From Membranipora membranacea (taxonomy: Eukaryota > Bryozoa > Gymnolaemata > Cheilostomatida > Membraniporidae), in the NCBI GenBank assembly GCA_914767715.1, contig OU612073.1, positions 20,336,001-20,400,000 on the forward strand: a stretch of 64,000 nt of DNA. Reading direction: 5' to 3'. Positions 35,400-50,900 of this stretch are shown piece by piece. The translations under genes were made by a program, and so were the position numbers. The notes under the pieces were generated by a model. The model was not told the DNA's origin and did no database searches. It worked only from the letters and a program-made list of their open reading frames with translations. The first letter of the stretch is position 1. Each line of letters opens with the position of its first letter.

Positions 35400-38300
35400 T
35401 TGAGAAAATTGCTTGAATTTTCAAACTAGATGTATGCTAGGTTTTGGTCAAACAACTACAGTTTGCTTTGCTTCATTCAATGATAATCAGCATTATGGCT
35501 GAAGACAGACAGTTCATGTTCATTGTAACCAAATATGACAATTTGACAATGATAAATGACACACCAACTGTAGCAAGGATAGGAGTTTGCCAAATTTGTT
35601 TATAGCTTTTTTTTTAAAGCGAAAGGTTGACCCTCCTGTTCATATGGCCATATTATGTATCTTTATATTATCTAGATCTATTGTTGTTTTTCTATGTATC
35701 AGTCATCATGCTATAAAATTATAATTTATTGCCGTAAAATCTCCCTCCGCCCTTCTGTTGAATGGTTCCGCAACAATATGACGTTTTTCAGTCATATCCT
35801 AACTGTGACACGCTGGAGATATCAAAATACTCTCATAAAAATATCAAAATCATACTGCTATGCAATTAACGCTGCTAAATCATGCAATTAAAAACAGTAT
35901 CGTCAGCCTAACTTTTTGTTTGCTGTTGCTGACTCAATTTGATAAAGTGAAAGATTTCGACAGTTGTGTTGTGATGCGGTGGCGTATGTTGTGATACAAT
36001 CAGTCACTTAAAATAACAGATCAAAGCTTGCAACTTTTATTCTGACACCCAGAATTTGTCATCATTTGTTTTCTCCTTCAATCTTATGTTAGAAAGTTTA
36101 GCCTCAAGCCAGATCCTTTGGATGGAAGGCACAATGTTTCACCCCTTCGAGGCAGGAATGTTTCTTCAGTCTATTCATAAATTAGAATTCATGGTTTTGA
36201 AGTATGAGTGCATAACAATATCAAGTAAAGTTATCACAAAGATTCTAGTTTTGATTCTTTTATGTGTAAAAGTAAAATCATCCATAAGGTTTCTTCCTTG
36301 TCACATACTGAAAAGAACTGAGGATCAGACATTAAGACAGTGGTGGCTTTTTCTGTAGGGAGGAGAAAGGTGGCGTAATAAAATATGCAAAATCATGATG
36401 ATAATGTGGTCTTTAGTAACTGCCATACCTATAAAAACTACTCTGAAAATATTTTACATAACTGTGGAAAGTTGTGTCACTCCGAAGAAGTACATTCTTT
36501 GAAAAAGGCGAATTACAACCTATCAGAATATATGATGTTTGTATTAGCCTCGTCATGACGACAGTGAATGAGACATCACTTCCTGTTCTGAGGAAACATT
36601 TACAATGTACCCAACGGTTCTATGTAAATCCCAAGATATTATTAGTCAAATAAAACCTACTCCCACAATGTGAACAAGTCTAAAAACGATCAGCTCTGAT
36701 TGAATTTCCGGGTCTGAGAAGGTTAGGGTTTATAGATTTTGATAGTCTGGAAAAGTCAAATTGGTAGCTCAATTTTGTATTATGTCATGAGCTGTCCGAT
36801 GCCAAGCAACGGCAGAAATGAGCACTCTATTTGTGTGATAATTCATGAATGGGTGGTGGTTGAGGCTTGTAGTGCAATTATGTCATCAAGTGCAAGACAG
36901 TTCAGATACATGAACAAGAAATAGAATAGAACTAATCCTGATTATCAATTTATTGTCTTTGATGAGGTGATCATCTGAACAAAAAGAAACTCTCTATTCG
37001 CCAATAATTATTGTAAGACGATACTTTCTTTGCTGATCTATTTTTGGTTATTTTTATTGAATCAATGAACTGATAATGGATTTTATTGCTTGTTTGATAC
37101 TATGAGCACCAGTTCCTGAATGGTACGAATGATTTTGTGTGTTCTAAATCTAGGCTGTTATTATACCGAGGTCATCTTCAAGCCACCTCGCGTCCGTGAT
37201 GTCATAAAAGCAAATTCCAATTCATTCGGTGTCAAATCAGATGTTTACTCGCATTGTGCAAAAGCAGAGCACCCTGATGAAAATTCTTTTCATATTTCAA
37301 AGCTGTAAACACGAGTAAGAATGTAAAAACCGCCTGAACTGCATCTAATTATCAGTCTGCTTGTACAACTTAAAATCTGGCTGTCAGTCAATTGTGTTGC
37401 AACATTAAATATTGCATATTCTAAGGTGTCTATCAAAATATTGTTTTTATTCTGATCGTTTTGCATTTTTTTTCACAAGTTTGATACTTTGCTCACCTGC
37501 TGTGGAAAGTTATTTATTTTCAAATTTAAAGTAGATAATATGATGATTCAAAACACCAACATGGCATGGTTAGCATCAATATTCCTACTCTATAATGGTG
37601 AATTAATCTGTTAGCACTCTTTAAGTTATGTAGATATCCAGGTCTGATCATTATGGATTTTGAGCTCTGAGCTCACAAATTTTAAATCCACACAAAATCC
37701 AAAATTCCGAGTAAGAATTTAACCGCATTAAAGTACCTCAATTTGTTGGTAGGACTTCATTTTGGATACTGGCCTTGCCTTTGGCCACAAGCTAATAAAC
37801 CCTTAAATACAAATAATAAAAATAAAAATATATGGCATTTCTAATGAGTACTAAGTTTGTACTTGGATTAAGGACACAGCTTTCTCTGTGCCACTGAGAT
37901 TGTTTACCATGAATAAACCGTCACTGGTTACCACTTTGTTTTGAAACTGTGAGAAAACCTAGCTGATATCAGGATAATTGTGTAACTTATCTATGAATTT
38001 CACCTGCCACCATACTATAAGAATGACAAAGTATTTATGCCTATGTGGTTTATTTTTGATCAGTAAAAATGCTATTCATCACATTCCAATATCTGCAATC
38101 TGGTCCCATCTTGTTTGCATCTCGATGTTTATTACTTTTTGGGGATGTTTACTTTCAATTTTTTCAAATCTGAACTGCTCTTTTCTGAGTCATTCGCATA
38201 AATGATTGTATATGTTTTGTAAGCGTAACTAACAGCGTCATAGCGTTGTTGGCTTGTGTCAGGGTCTCCTATTGTACAAGATGATTGTTGATTTTCAGGC

Positions 38301-38914
38301 TGAATTAAAACTCATTATTTATGCGCATTTCAGTGTGCTGACTATCAAATTTATTATCTACTAAGTGCATCAACGATAATAAACTCCCTTTTGTGTCACA
38401 AATACGATGTTTGGGTTGGTACTTCAGCGTACCTTGTTAGCAACCAAAACAACTTCAGAACTCTAAGGCTATGAGTAGGAGAATCCTTTCTCTGATATGG
38501 GCAATCCCTATATCACGAGGGTGGATATTTATTGTTATTAATCAGGGTGAAACCATTTTTATTTCCACCTCTAAAATCAGCAAATCAAGTTTGCGCATAA
38601 ACGCTACATTGGACCTAAGCTTAATATTTCTAATCATCCAGTTGTTTTCACAAACATACAGCATTATTATTTTGCAAGTGAGGCGCCAATAAGCAATCCC
38701 TGAACATTACTGTATCCACCCCTGAGCTGTGATACCTCGTAGAGTTTGTATATATTAATCAATTAACTCCTCACGGTCTTCGGAGGGTATATAAAGATAG
38801 GATAGTAATGTAATCTTCACATTGTTGGATAACATAACAAACTGTAAAAAGTGAGAATTCTAGCAAATATCATCGGAAGTTTAAACTAAGATATTTCTGC
38901 AACAATAGTTGATA
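35400..38914. other. Intergenic interval without a recognisable gene
   Basis: Only short, unsupported open frames. No repeats of note beyond simple A/T runs. Confidence 0.35.
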
Positions 38915-39958
38915 ATGTTACTATTCAGAACAAACTCAAACTCTATCATGCAAAGTCTGGTGCTGCAAGCATCGATGATCGTCTTCATTCTCTCAGAATT
39001 AACATCCGCACAATGTGAGTACCGCATCATACCAGAATATACTCTCTTTTTTACTTTTATATTGACTATTCTTGCTGTTAAATGTTTCAATGTATTCTAG
39101 CGTAGTGATTGTTTGACACCTTTTTTGTTTTAATGCCTTATACACTTATCAATCACTCAATTAACCTTTTTGGTTTTCTTGTCTTTGCAGGGAACTGTAC
39201 AAGAATGAGAAACAAATATGGATGTAATCAAGGTAAGCCACACAGATTGTAGCAAATTTGTTATCAAGTATCTTACCATTGTAATCAAAAGCGGAATCCT
39301 ACATACATGTATAGAAGCGTGGTTATCTCCGGAAAGTATTTTCTATCCACGAAAGTAAATATTTCCACACCTGAAATCTATTATCACACGTTGATAATCT
39401 TAAATTACAGATATAATGATGAAAAAGGCGGCTGAGACGAACGAGCAACCCTCTATAAACTCAAATAGACTCGCTAGTCTACTAGAAAACAGTGCAAGGG
39501 ATCAGCAATATACACAGCTGGTCATCCAGCTAATGGATGCCTCTAACAGAAGACTTCACAGTCGTAGCCGAGCCATATTAAGAGACTCCGAGTCGTTATT
39601 CCCAAATAATTCAGCAACACACACTAACGAGCCAACGAAGAGTTCTGCGCATAGAATAAGAAAGTCAAGACATCGTCTTAATCGGATCTTCTCCCAGTAA
39701 GTATTCATAACGTTATAAAGATGTCGTGAAATTACCAAACATTTCCAGGTGCGAACGTGCTGCTTGCTGAGGTTTTAAAATCATCATTATGAGTTTTCTA
39801 ATGAATTAGATATTTTTGGTGTCTACATGCTTTCACACCTGAATGCAGTCATTGAGGGATTATTTATGGCATCACCAAAATTATTTGACTTAGTTCGCAA
39901 TGATAACCTCCATTAACTCTGTGCTATCTCCACTTTCAGGTTGGCAGATCAGCTGTGA
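38915..39958 (+). CDS. Small secreted protein or peptide precursor, unknown family
   Basis: Four exons (38915-39014, 39191-39232, 39411-39696, 39940-39958) with canonical GT/AG borders join in frame to 148 residues. Starting at 38915 or at the inner ATG 38948, the protein begins with a hydrophobic run (SLVLQASMIVFILSELTSA) ending in a plausible signal-peptidase site before QCWNC. The tiny second exon (42 nt) supplies most of a two-cysteine motif, WNCTRMRNKYGC, with an N-glycosylation sequon NCT. The rest has no cysteine and is strongly basic: a helical-looking QYTQLVIQLMDASNRRLHSR, then several Arg-Arg, Arg-Lys and R-x-x-R sites (RIRKSRHRLNR), ending SQLADQL. This layout fits a secreted precursor cut at dibasic sites, but no known hormone or toxin family is recognised. 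The small exon and final 19-nt exon are the least certain parts. Confidence 0.55.
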
Positions 39959-42900
39959 TGATTCCTAGTGAAGTGTATTAGATTCCAAACTGAGTCGCGT
40001 CCTGCCAAACATCCCAAAACTGAGTCAAGCTTTGCCATTTGTGCCAACATTATTCCATATAGACGCTCAATATTTATTTTTCCTAATATTTATAACTGAA
40101 TCGAATCTCTATTTTTCATCTGGTTGTAAAAGACACTCTATGCGTGTTAGTTATACTTGGCCAAGGTAAGCTATTTTTCCAAATGTTGACGTGCTGAGAT
40201 CTGACTTTTTCAACCAGAATTTTTAACATATTTGCGGTTTTGTGCAGCATAAAAGGAATTACTTTGAATCTCATTCACGACAGTAGACTGCCTGTAACCC
40301 TAATCCAAGGGATTAGTTGGTTAATATGTCAATGCATTCCTTTTTTCTATTTTTGTAACTCGATTATCCAATTATTTTATGTATTCTGCTTATACGACAA
40401 TCAGTTCAATTTACATTTACGTTTTGGTGATCGTTTTGAACATAGTATGAAATAGGTCAATTCTGTTTTTTGGGCTCTTATCAAAAACATAAGCATCAGT
40501 TTTTTAGACCCATGAGCTCATAACGTTACATGATATCACTGTGTTAGTAATAGCGATGAGTTTTAGTGAATCGATTATTTATTCTCGCTCAAACAATCAG
40601 GAGTTCTATATCAAATACTATTTTATCTAATAAAACATCATTTTATGACCAAATAAAAACAGCTATAATTGACTCACTTATCCATATTATATGACTGATG
40701 CCAATCATCGGCATATCAATCCCTTCATCATCTCAGAATCACGTGTAAGCTCAGCTTAGGTTATTTGAACCCGACACGCTTAGAACTGTCTAGCTCCTAC
40801 TGCGGAGTACGCAATGCCAAAAATACAAAACAAAAAATAGGCTTTAGCCAATGTCAGGTTATATCCGCATTGGGTTTAGATCAATTGTTTACGAGTAGAA
40901 GGCAAAAGTGTAAATGTTGCCATAAAATTTAACGGAATAAAATAGACTTCATGATAATTGTTATTAATATGTCCATGATACCAACTTGATGTCCCTTATT
41001 TTGATAACATCCTATTTATTATGCATAGCGGGAGAATAACAGGCATGTAAGTGTATTGGTAAGTCGAATTTAAATATTATATTTTCGATAAAGCAGTAGC
41101 CCTGATATAGTGACCTTGCTCCTCACAGGAAAATGTCAAAAATACTCTACATCTTGTGTCGATGTTTGAAAAACAATCAATATCTTGAAACTACATGAAA
41201 GGATTATCGCTTGATATCCTTCACATGAATCTTAAAATCTTTGAGATTCATGGAGAACAATCTATACAATGAAGGGAGTTCATTGATGTATATGAGACAT
41301 CGGTGGTGACATATTCAGGTTTTCGACTTCAGCCGGTGAATTTGCAGAGGTCTCCTCTGGTGCTTGGTACTAATGTAGTATCACATTAAAAAAAGGAGAT
41401 TGTTAGATAAACTTTGCATGATCATATTAATCACCACTCTACACTACTCTATCATTCGTAAACTTTTACTCATACAATAAATCAAACAATTATCTATGCT
41501 ACATTCCTCGTGTTACACCTTATTCCCACAATGAGCCAACGGTAGTAATGTGGCAGTGGCACATATATGTAAGTGCAATGAACTGAGTTGAGCCTCATAA
41601 AAATAATGAATTAATATTATAACTGAATCATCATTTCACTGTTGGTGGGTTTTAATAGAAGTGTAATTACATGCCACATATTTTGTTAATTGACCATGAA
41701 CTCCTACACTTGTGTCAAACAGACATATTCCATTCACTTCTTGAGAATTCCACTTCAAATTTCAGCAAAAAGGTACTATACTTCTCGTTGACATGATTTT
41801 TTGTAATGCCGTCATAACCGGATTTGGCACAGGTGGGTATCTAACTGGTAATGTCAGCCATGATAGTAGGATGGTCATTAGACGCTCAATTAAACACACC
41901 AAGATCTCACAAGCATCTGTAAACAGTTTAAACGTAGGAAAGCAAGACATGTAATATATGAGAGTGGATGAGCATGGGAACTAACTGTATAATCAGTATT
42001 CATGGGTACTCATATCTACTGTGTAGGGGGAAAAGATTAGCCGATATACCTCAAGGTAGATTTTGGCCACATACCAATATTGTAAAAATCATAAACAGTT
42101 TGGTTTGGTTTTCCAGCAAAGCAATTCCCAATACTACCAATGATTGATATTCTTGCTGTTGGTTGTTTATCTTAGACTTTTACATAGCGTACCTCCGGGC
42201 CTCAAGTAGTATTTCAGAGCCTCTCCGTGCTCAAAGAGCCTCAGCCCTCAACGGCTTACTCTTTATAATAATATACGTAGGGTGTGCCCAAACAAAAAAT
42301 ATAACCATAATGAAAGAGACATCCAGCAAACTCAAATAACAAAGCACTGTAGGAAACTCCCTGTTACCTTTTATACAATACTGTATATCATGAGGGTATC
42401 CGCATTGTGAGAACTGCATAATTTGCGTGTCCGTATGGAAGCTGCCCAGAAAAGAGGTACAGTTGTTGCAATTAATAGTACTTTTGGGTACATTGGCACC
42501 TCTCCCAATCCTCCCTGAGAAGAGAGAACGTGAGTAGATCTGTATTCTCCAGGCTTCACATGGCAAGTTATTATGATTTTTGTGTTCCTGTATATGTGAA
42601 TACGATCTTCCATTTATTCCGACTCTGCGTTGTCTAGTGTTTCCTCCTAGCCCTATTTTTTCTTTTTTTGATAGGAAAGGGAAAAAGGGGCTCAGGGATG
42701 TTCAGTTTTTCAGTACTAGTGATTGTAATCAGTTACCCCTGCGAATTTTTACTGGCCAAATCATATGTTGCAGTTGATTCTGTAGGAAATTAAATTTCAA
42801 TATTTAACTGGCAAGAGGTTTGAGCCATGTGAGACCATGAACTCAGTGGTGGGGAGAGGATCTTATGGGATGGTAATCAAAACACTGATGTCCAGACGTA

Positions 42901-44983
42901 TTTATCAGTTTCACAGTGCAGGCACCTGTTGCTTGCCAAAAATGTCCATGTCCAATTTGTCATTTGTTCATAATCACTACATACAAGAACCTCAAAAATT
43001 TCTCAGTCATTCTCGCGTATCCGCTTACCAATATTTATTTATGGTGACCCTTGATGGGGTGGTGTCGGTTTGTATCAAAATCCATAAACCTTTTTTTGTC
43101 AACAGACATACACTCTTGTAGAAGCAAGACTTGGATTCGGGGAGATCAATGGCTCCATGGCACCATCACTCAAATTATAATTTGAAGGACAAACTACGTA
43201 CTAATCCAATGTGCCGGATGTTTTTTTCACCTCCAAATAAATGTGTTATGAGATTTTTCTACAACTCAATTTCTTGGAATGGATGTCGTTTCCATGCTGC
43301 TTGCAAAAAAAATTCCATACCTACTCATATGAAGTACGCCGAAGTACCAAGAAACTTAACTCTTAAAGGATTATTGTAATAATCTCGGCAGACCCAGACA
43401 GCCGATGACTCGGCAACAATAATGTACTTTTCATCTTTCCTTCTCACCAGGCACTTAGTACAAATTTTTGTCTCATTTTTTTTTGTGCAGAACAATTTGA
43501 GAAATACCAGATCCATCCCACACTTTGATGACTGACGTAAGTGGTAAATAGTAAACAGGCACAAGCTGAATAAGTGCTCTCATCATTGTCAGGTTTTTAC
43601 TCATAGTGGTATTAAACTCTCGTTATGTGGGATTAAGATCTTATATAAGCCCTTAGACTCTGGGAAGATCTGAAGCCTTTCAAAGACACCAAATCCCCAA
43701 AGTGAAGTGCTAACTGTCATGTTCAGACAATAGAGTTACACCTATTCACCACCTCAACTGGGGTAGTGGGAGGGAGCAGCACATGGCTTTTTTTACAATA
43801 ATTCAGTAGTAACATTATCAGATATTGTATTCTCTCAGTGTGCAGAATCCTTACCTGTTTATGTCTCATCATGGAGGGTGGGGGCGATGAGCTCCCTCTT
43901 CGGGGAAGAGGGAGTTTGTTGGTGGGAGGTCTAATCAAGCTATATGTACCCAAATCACAGATAGATCACCAGAACTCTGTGATCTATTGTTCATCTCATC
44001 AATGAACTACTAGAGGTAGCTCATTGATCTCATAGACACTAACCTTTTCAATAGAAATCTACTCCCTCAAACAAATCATGATTATAAGCTGCAGTATCAA
44101 CTTGGTGTGCAGGTTGACTAGCCAATGTTTTGTTTATTAATAATAATTATGAAAACTATGTATCTTTGTCACTACATGAATTGCCTGTTGTAGTTGAAAC
44201 AAACACAAAAATAAGATAGAAGAATAGAAAATGCAATCAAATAGATTTTGGGCTACAAAAATTTCTAGCTGTAGGAGTATTACATCATCATGGGATTAAT
44301 AAACCAATTTACACCACGAAACTCAGATTAAAATCACCTCAAAACTTCCCTATATGCTTACTTTTTAAGTGGAGTAATTATGACGATGGCACTCTGATCT
44401 TTGGCAACATCTACCTGCTTGGGAGGTTATAAACCATCAAAATTTGTAATACGAAATGAAAAATATTTGATTTTTGTTGGCTTGGCAATGAGCCAAGGAT
44501 TAGCTCGTACGCATTTGGGAGGATTAATCATGTCATGTTTTTGTAAACATTCACTAACGAGTTTCCCATTTCTATTTAATGAGAATAATATGGGGCGGTA
44601 TAAAATTGTCAGCCCGTAGCACACTGGTGGAGCCAATTTCACACACCCTCAACTTCAAGCTCATCTACTTTAAATCCTCGGCACCCTCAACAAGGTCACA
44701 TTCCATGGGGTAAGTTGGCGGAGATCAAAATTGATGCCAGAAAAATTAGCTTGGAATATCAGCTTATAAAAAAAGGAAATATTGAAGTATAAATCGGAAG
44801 TAAAAAATATATTGCTCTCTTGAGGGTTGCATGCAGTTGCTTAATAATCCCAATTGCGCATTATTATAATATACAGCTACATGACACCAGTCCTGCAGGC
44901 CATTCCTACATATACCAAGTGTTTCATTTCATATTGTGGGATTTCCCCTGTAAAGCCAGCGGTGGGGATGTATGGCCCATTGA
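39959..44983. other. Gene-poor intergenic interval
   Basis: Short open frames only. One at 42837 contains a VGRGSYGMVIK stretch resembling a kinase glycine loop, but nothing else of a kinase follows. No clear repeats or RNA genes seen. Confidence 0.35.
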
Positions 44984-47900
44984 TTAGTTAGCATATATAT
45001 CTCCCATAGGTATCCAGATATTTTTAACCTGTGTAGAGTGATAGAGGAATTCCTCTCCACAGCCTTGTTGCGGATCTTCCCAGTTGCGAGACAGGCCGTA
45101 ATTCACCCACGTACGCTTCACGTTCTCGGCAGACATATACTCAACATACTTCGAGCCTTTCTCTCCACCGAAATACCACAGGGACTAAAAACAAATACAA
45201 GACGCTGATGATGGAACAGTGTGGGTCTTAAAATAAACTAAGTCAACAAGCTACAAGGCCTTGCAATCCTACTAATTTAATACCCTATGGGACAGCATCG
45301 GGTTCATGTTGCTGACCAGGTTTTGATTGTGGCGCCCTAAATCTGGCTTTGATTGGCTGATGCTTGCGAGTGAGCGTGCACAACCCTTTCTAACATTTAT
45401 TCACTGCACATACTGACGTCACAATGGCCAACACCTGCAGTTAGCGGATTTTTACTTTCTTGCTGGGAAACCCTTCATGTGCACTACAATAGTGGTCAAC
45501 ATTCATAATATTTCAAGGTATATTTTCCAGCTTAAAAATTAAAACGTAGACTTTAGAGCAAGGACTTCCTTATTATTATGAAGGTAACTAAGATTGGGTC
45601 AAGTTTGCAAATTATCCAGGAAATATACTCTGATGAACAGTGATAAAGAACAATGATATGTGAATCATGAAAAATGCAGGAAATCAGCAGTGAGTTCAGT
45701 GATGAATGAAACTCGAGTTCATCGGATCTAATCAAATGAGTTTCAGACAGAATGGTTTCATTGACAGAAGAGTAAGCAAATTACTTGAGTTGCACTCAAC
45801 TACTCCCACACCTAACTGCGGTAATTTTCTGCACTTGTACTCGAGGGACCCTAAAGTGACAAGTGTCCGCGCCCTGGGAGGGACTGTTAGACTTGCATTC
45901 ACACATTGGCTAATCTGTCACAGGCTAAGGGTGTTTCATCAATTCCGCTCCAAAAATAGAACAACGGGAAATCCATGACCGAATTATCATGTATAATGTA
46001 ATACCTGCTACGAGACTGTAACAGGTTTGATGAATGCCAAGTATTCAAGTTGGAGATTCGGTTTTATGAATACTTCCTTCTAAATCACAGAGCACTAGAG
46101 CACATATTATGCCAACATTTGCTGACATCAGGCTAAACTGAATAAGCGATTACCATACCTGAATATCCTGATGCTCGACGAGGTATTTGGCCAGGTGATC
46201 CTTATTTCCTGTTAGTATATTCACTACACCTCCCGGTAGATCTGACGTGTCAAACACCTGTAACACAGATGAACTTGAATAAGCAACGGTGACTTAGAGA
46301 AAGGTTCGGGTGCTCGCTGTGTCATCATGTATTTTGACCGTTATGGCTCAATTATTTCCCTCTAGGCTAGCATAAGATCCAGATCTTGTGTTTGAGACTT
46401 GAATCATAGGTGGAAAAGTTTGGCTGTGAAGTGAGAGAAAGCAATAATGTCCATTACCTTGTCTGTACAGCGAAGCTCAGACTATGTTTCATTCACATTT
46501 ATCAAAATTAGAGAAAGTGATCAGCAGGTTGTAACAGGTTGTTGCAATCGGTGGTATTTACTTAGTGACCTGATAAATGTCTAATGTTAAGGGCCTTGTC
46601 TAGCTTCAAGATCTCCGCTCAAGAACCTAAGCGTAACCACTGCTAGACAGTAGACACATTGAGAGTAACAATGCTAATCCACACCCATAATTGATTTCTG
46701 AAGGAGTTTTAATCCATGATAATCCATATTTGTTGAAATTTACTTGTTTCTTAATTGGTGAAAACTATTTTAATTGAATTTAGGGTTATGAAATGTTGAT
46801 AAATGGTATAGGGAACCTGTTTCAACACTTATTATCACATTAGAAACAGGTAAAGAAATGTGAACATACATAACCCTTGTTTAATCCCAGACTCTTGCCT
46901 GTCTAATCGTCTCTTGGAGAAAATAACATCAAATTCCAGTTTTCATGAAGGTTTTGTTTCAGACGCTAACAGCCGCTGATAATCGGAGAAATCACAACTT
47001 TTTTCCCTTGTTGTGATTTTAGATAATAATGTCCACCAAATACTAGGAGATAATTGTCCATCAATCTAACTTACCTGGTAGAGGTCGAGAGCAGAGATGG
47101 GGTGTTTCTCACTGGGAATGATTATAACACAGTTGGACCTAACTACTGCTGGAGCTAACAGGGATACAAAGCCAAGCAGAGGATACTCATCGGGACATAG
47201 TATACCCACAACTCCCACAGGCTCGTTAATCTTAACTGTGGCTCCGTATAGATTGGTCTCCTGCAAGTAAAACACAAACACTGGATGAGTCTTTTTGTCC
47301 TGACACTGGTCATACCCTAGGAGTTATATTTCATCACAACGGAATCAGAGAAAAATTCATTTCATTTGATATTTTTAATAAACAACTCGATTTTCATAAA
47401 AAAGTACACAGGGACCTGCTAATGTTAACAAGCTGAATGTGGCCGTCACAAAACCAAGTAGTAGGACAGTTTGTCACTAAAGTTCTTACTACAACTCTAC
47501 TCTCTGATATGAAAATTCTGGTATGGAAAAATGTTAATTGATTTAACTACTTCCTAGAAGGTACCAGGTACTGGATTTGGTGAAAGAATTGAGTACAGGA
47601 AGTATAACCACAAATCTGAAGTATTGGCATAAAGCCAGATTTGGTGTACAGTTGTAGTTGGTTGACAGTAGCCTTGTACTGGACCACCGGGATAAGCACG
47701 GATGTTCAGGGCATGTCTCCTCGAGAATAAAGTAGTATTAAACTCAGCGAGTATAAAGGGCAGGGCGTGTAACAGTTACCTGGTGCAGTACACTCTTCAA
47801 GTGACCAGATGGATGGACATGTGGTGTGTCCGAATTTAATTAATTAGACGAAAACAATACATCATGTGAGATGTGAGGTGGGGTGGGGTAAGGCGCCTCT

Positions 47901-50900
47901 ATCACAAAGCACCTGTTAGGAGTTAATTCTCTCCGCTTATTGATTTATATCTTTTTCAGTATAAGACTCTCCATTACATCCTTGTTATTATTCCCCTACT
48001 ACGTAGTATAGTGATATATAATATATGAGCTGATAACCAGGGTATCACTATTAGTGTATATACATGATATCATAATGCTGAGTACTTTGTATTAGACATT
48101 TTTCTTTAGGATTAAAAACTGCAAAAAACACTCAAAACACAGTTTTACAATTACTAATTAATATTCAACTATTGTTGGTATGAGTCTATTACTTGATATT
48201 GAAGATTAAAAAATCAAAACAATAGATTTTAATCCATGCAAATCTCGATTCGGTGCAAATCATTTTTGAGTAATTACACAGAAACCCTGGCCTTGCCTTC
48301 ATAGCTGTTATAATAAAGCTTGTCTTTGACCAAGGACTCCCTGCTCAGACCTACTCTTACAGGGAGCTCCGTGTTGTAGAGGAAATGCCTACACTGTTAA
48401 GGTCTTTTTTTTTCATAGTCTAAAAAATCATTATCCACCCACTAATAGCCAAAAATTGGGAAAACTCATCGGGTGAGATCAAGTTCAAAATGTTCCAAGT
48501 GTTCAACCAAAAAAGCAAACACGTAATTTACAGCAACTGCTAACAGGAACAGTAAGTAATGTTCATCTGTCAATAAATTACGAAACTTAAACATTGATTA
48601 AAAATCCATGAAATGCAGCTTAGATCAGACTTTGCATATTTTAGGCCACCAATACATTTCTCCAAATCCAGACGTCTACCGTCCCGTACCGTTTGCCCAG
48701 CAAAAATACCAAAGAGGATGCGGAGTAAAATCATCGCAACACTAACCAAACATCTCACGACCAGGAAATCCTTGATTGAAAGGTTAATCTGAGATTTTTT
48801 GTTAACCACAACAGTACGTATTCCAGAAAATCCATGTTTGTATACATCTATATGAAATTGAAATCAAACATTTCTGTTGCACACACCTGTACTATATGGA
48901 GAACACGACAGTTGCATTTACAACGCTCAATTAGATCGTTCTCAGCTAACGCCCAGTTTTTTGGAAAGCGTTTTAGTAGATATACAAATATTTTTTGAGG
49001 TTGTTTACTGGTAATCAGCAAGGGATCTCCAAATTCCCTGCTCCCATATTCATCAGTGTAAGTGTAAACCTCATTTGATTGCTTCTCACTATGTGTTTAG
49101 CTGTATCTAGTTTAAGCACTCCGACAGTGCCGTGATAGCTAGTAGTAGCATTTCACTATGGGAAAATGGTTGATAATGAAATGCTACGACCAGCTATCCC
49201 GGCACAGTTTGAGCGCCCAAACTCACCTGAATTTAAACACTGAATGTTAGTCTTACCTGGACTCCACCTCCATATTTATCTGCATAAGCCGCCCAGTGGA
49301 ATAATCTCTGTATAGATAAGTCCACCTCCTTCAGACAGCTATCCATAGCCCTGCCTGTCTGTAGGCTCAGCTTATCAGCAAACTCCTGTCGTCTCTGCTC
49401 CAGATTCTCAGCTAAGTAGTAGGTGATCTGAGCTCGATTATACGCTGCTCTCTTACCCCAACTACAGACAGAACAGGTAATTATACATCCATATCTTTGA
49501 GCTTACTCTGTGTATGATATGGCTTTTAGTTCGTATCCATGCAATCAACCTTCAATCCTTTATGATGATTTTGATAGAGCTTCCATACAATAGTGATGAT
49601 CAAGAACTTGCATTTTGCACTTAGTTCGAGACACTGTACAGTAGAAGCAATCTTACGAAAGTTTATGTGCTAAAAAATTAAAAGATATTTATAATCAACC
49701 CTTATATTGAAAACAATATCATCATGACCCCTAGCTTGTCTTGACAAGCTTTGTCCACCCACTGAACAATGCTTGCCAAGACAAGCTACATGACCCAATA
49801 TGCTCAAACTAACCCTGGAGCAGCCTTGTGAGCGACCTCTACAGCATTTCTTATATCCTTCCTGTTACCCTCTCCGACATGAGCGATTACTTTACCCTCT
49901 GCTGACCTAATGGGCATCATATAAGGAGCATCAGGTCTCTTCTGTGCTCCTCCATAATAAAACTTATATGTGTGATCTATCCTGTACATGAGATCAAGAA
50001 TAAATGTAAACAAATACAATTCAAGACAAATAGGAGTTATCTTCTCATTGAACATATTGTTCAAGGAGAATATAACTCCTTGCAATATATTTACTTGTGA
50101 CAAAACGAAACATAGTACACCAATAAATGGGATATATAAGCGATACGTTTCATTACTTCTTTGCTATTGATATTGATTGCTAGCCGTTACTCAATCATAC
50201 AGCAAGCAGCAGGCTACCTTTTGAGCACAATATTAGTGATTAGCAGTGTAGCAGTAGTGATATTTGACTATTCAGCACAGGTACAAGTCACTTTCACAAC
50301 TTTTATGCGTCATGCAATGTCATTACACCAAGAAACCAATGGCAGAGAACATAATATTTAATTTTAAAATCACAAGCTGTAGAGCATGTGATGACATGTG
50401 ACAGAGTGTGTAGTGTTGATACTAATATTTAATAATCGAGAATGTAACTACGGGCTGTTGGAGCTCAAAGAAATGACTGAGAGTATTCAAATATGACAGA
50501 ATTGCAGATCTCCAAGTTTGAATTAATTAATTTTTTTCCCAATGATTAGATCATCTCATGCATCCAATGACCTTATCACTCTGACAACGCGTAGCATGTA
50601 ACTCACGGTTGGACTCCTGCTGTTCCGCTCACATCCAGTTTGGGTTGATGGTTGTCACTGAATGTTGGTCTTGATTGTAATGTAGCACCAAATTTAGAAT
50701 AGTCCAACTCTTCATTAGCGGGACGCGGTCGATCCTCCCATTTTGGTTTAGCATACTCATACAACCCCTACAATTACCGAATAAGATTGATTTATAGGGG
50801 AAAGTAAATTGAAATTTGGCTACAATCAGGTCCTACTAGGTAAAATCAGTTTACCAGTAGAGAGGGAACAACTTCTAATTCACTCAAAACAGATCACAAC

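Noticed and set aside
37120..37308. 62-residue frame with a VIFKPPRVRDVIK stretch
   Set aside because: Basic stretch only; no splice partner, domain or repeat copy.
42837..43121. Frame starting NSVVGRGSYGMVIK, like a protein-kinase glycine loop
   Set aside because: No invariant Lys context, catalytic loop or DFG motif follows in any frame nearby, and no splice-linked exon was found. Likely chance or a very old fragment.
45706..45978. 90-residue plus-strand frame
   Set aside because: Lies wholly in an ALDH16A1 intron on the opposite strand with no recognisable features.
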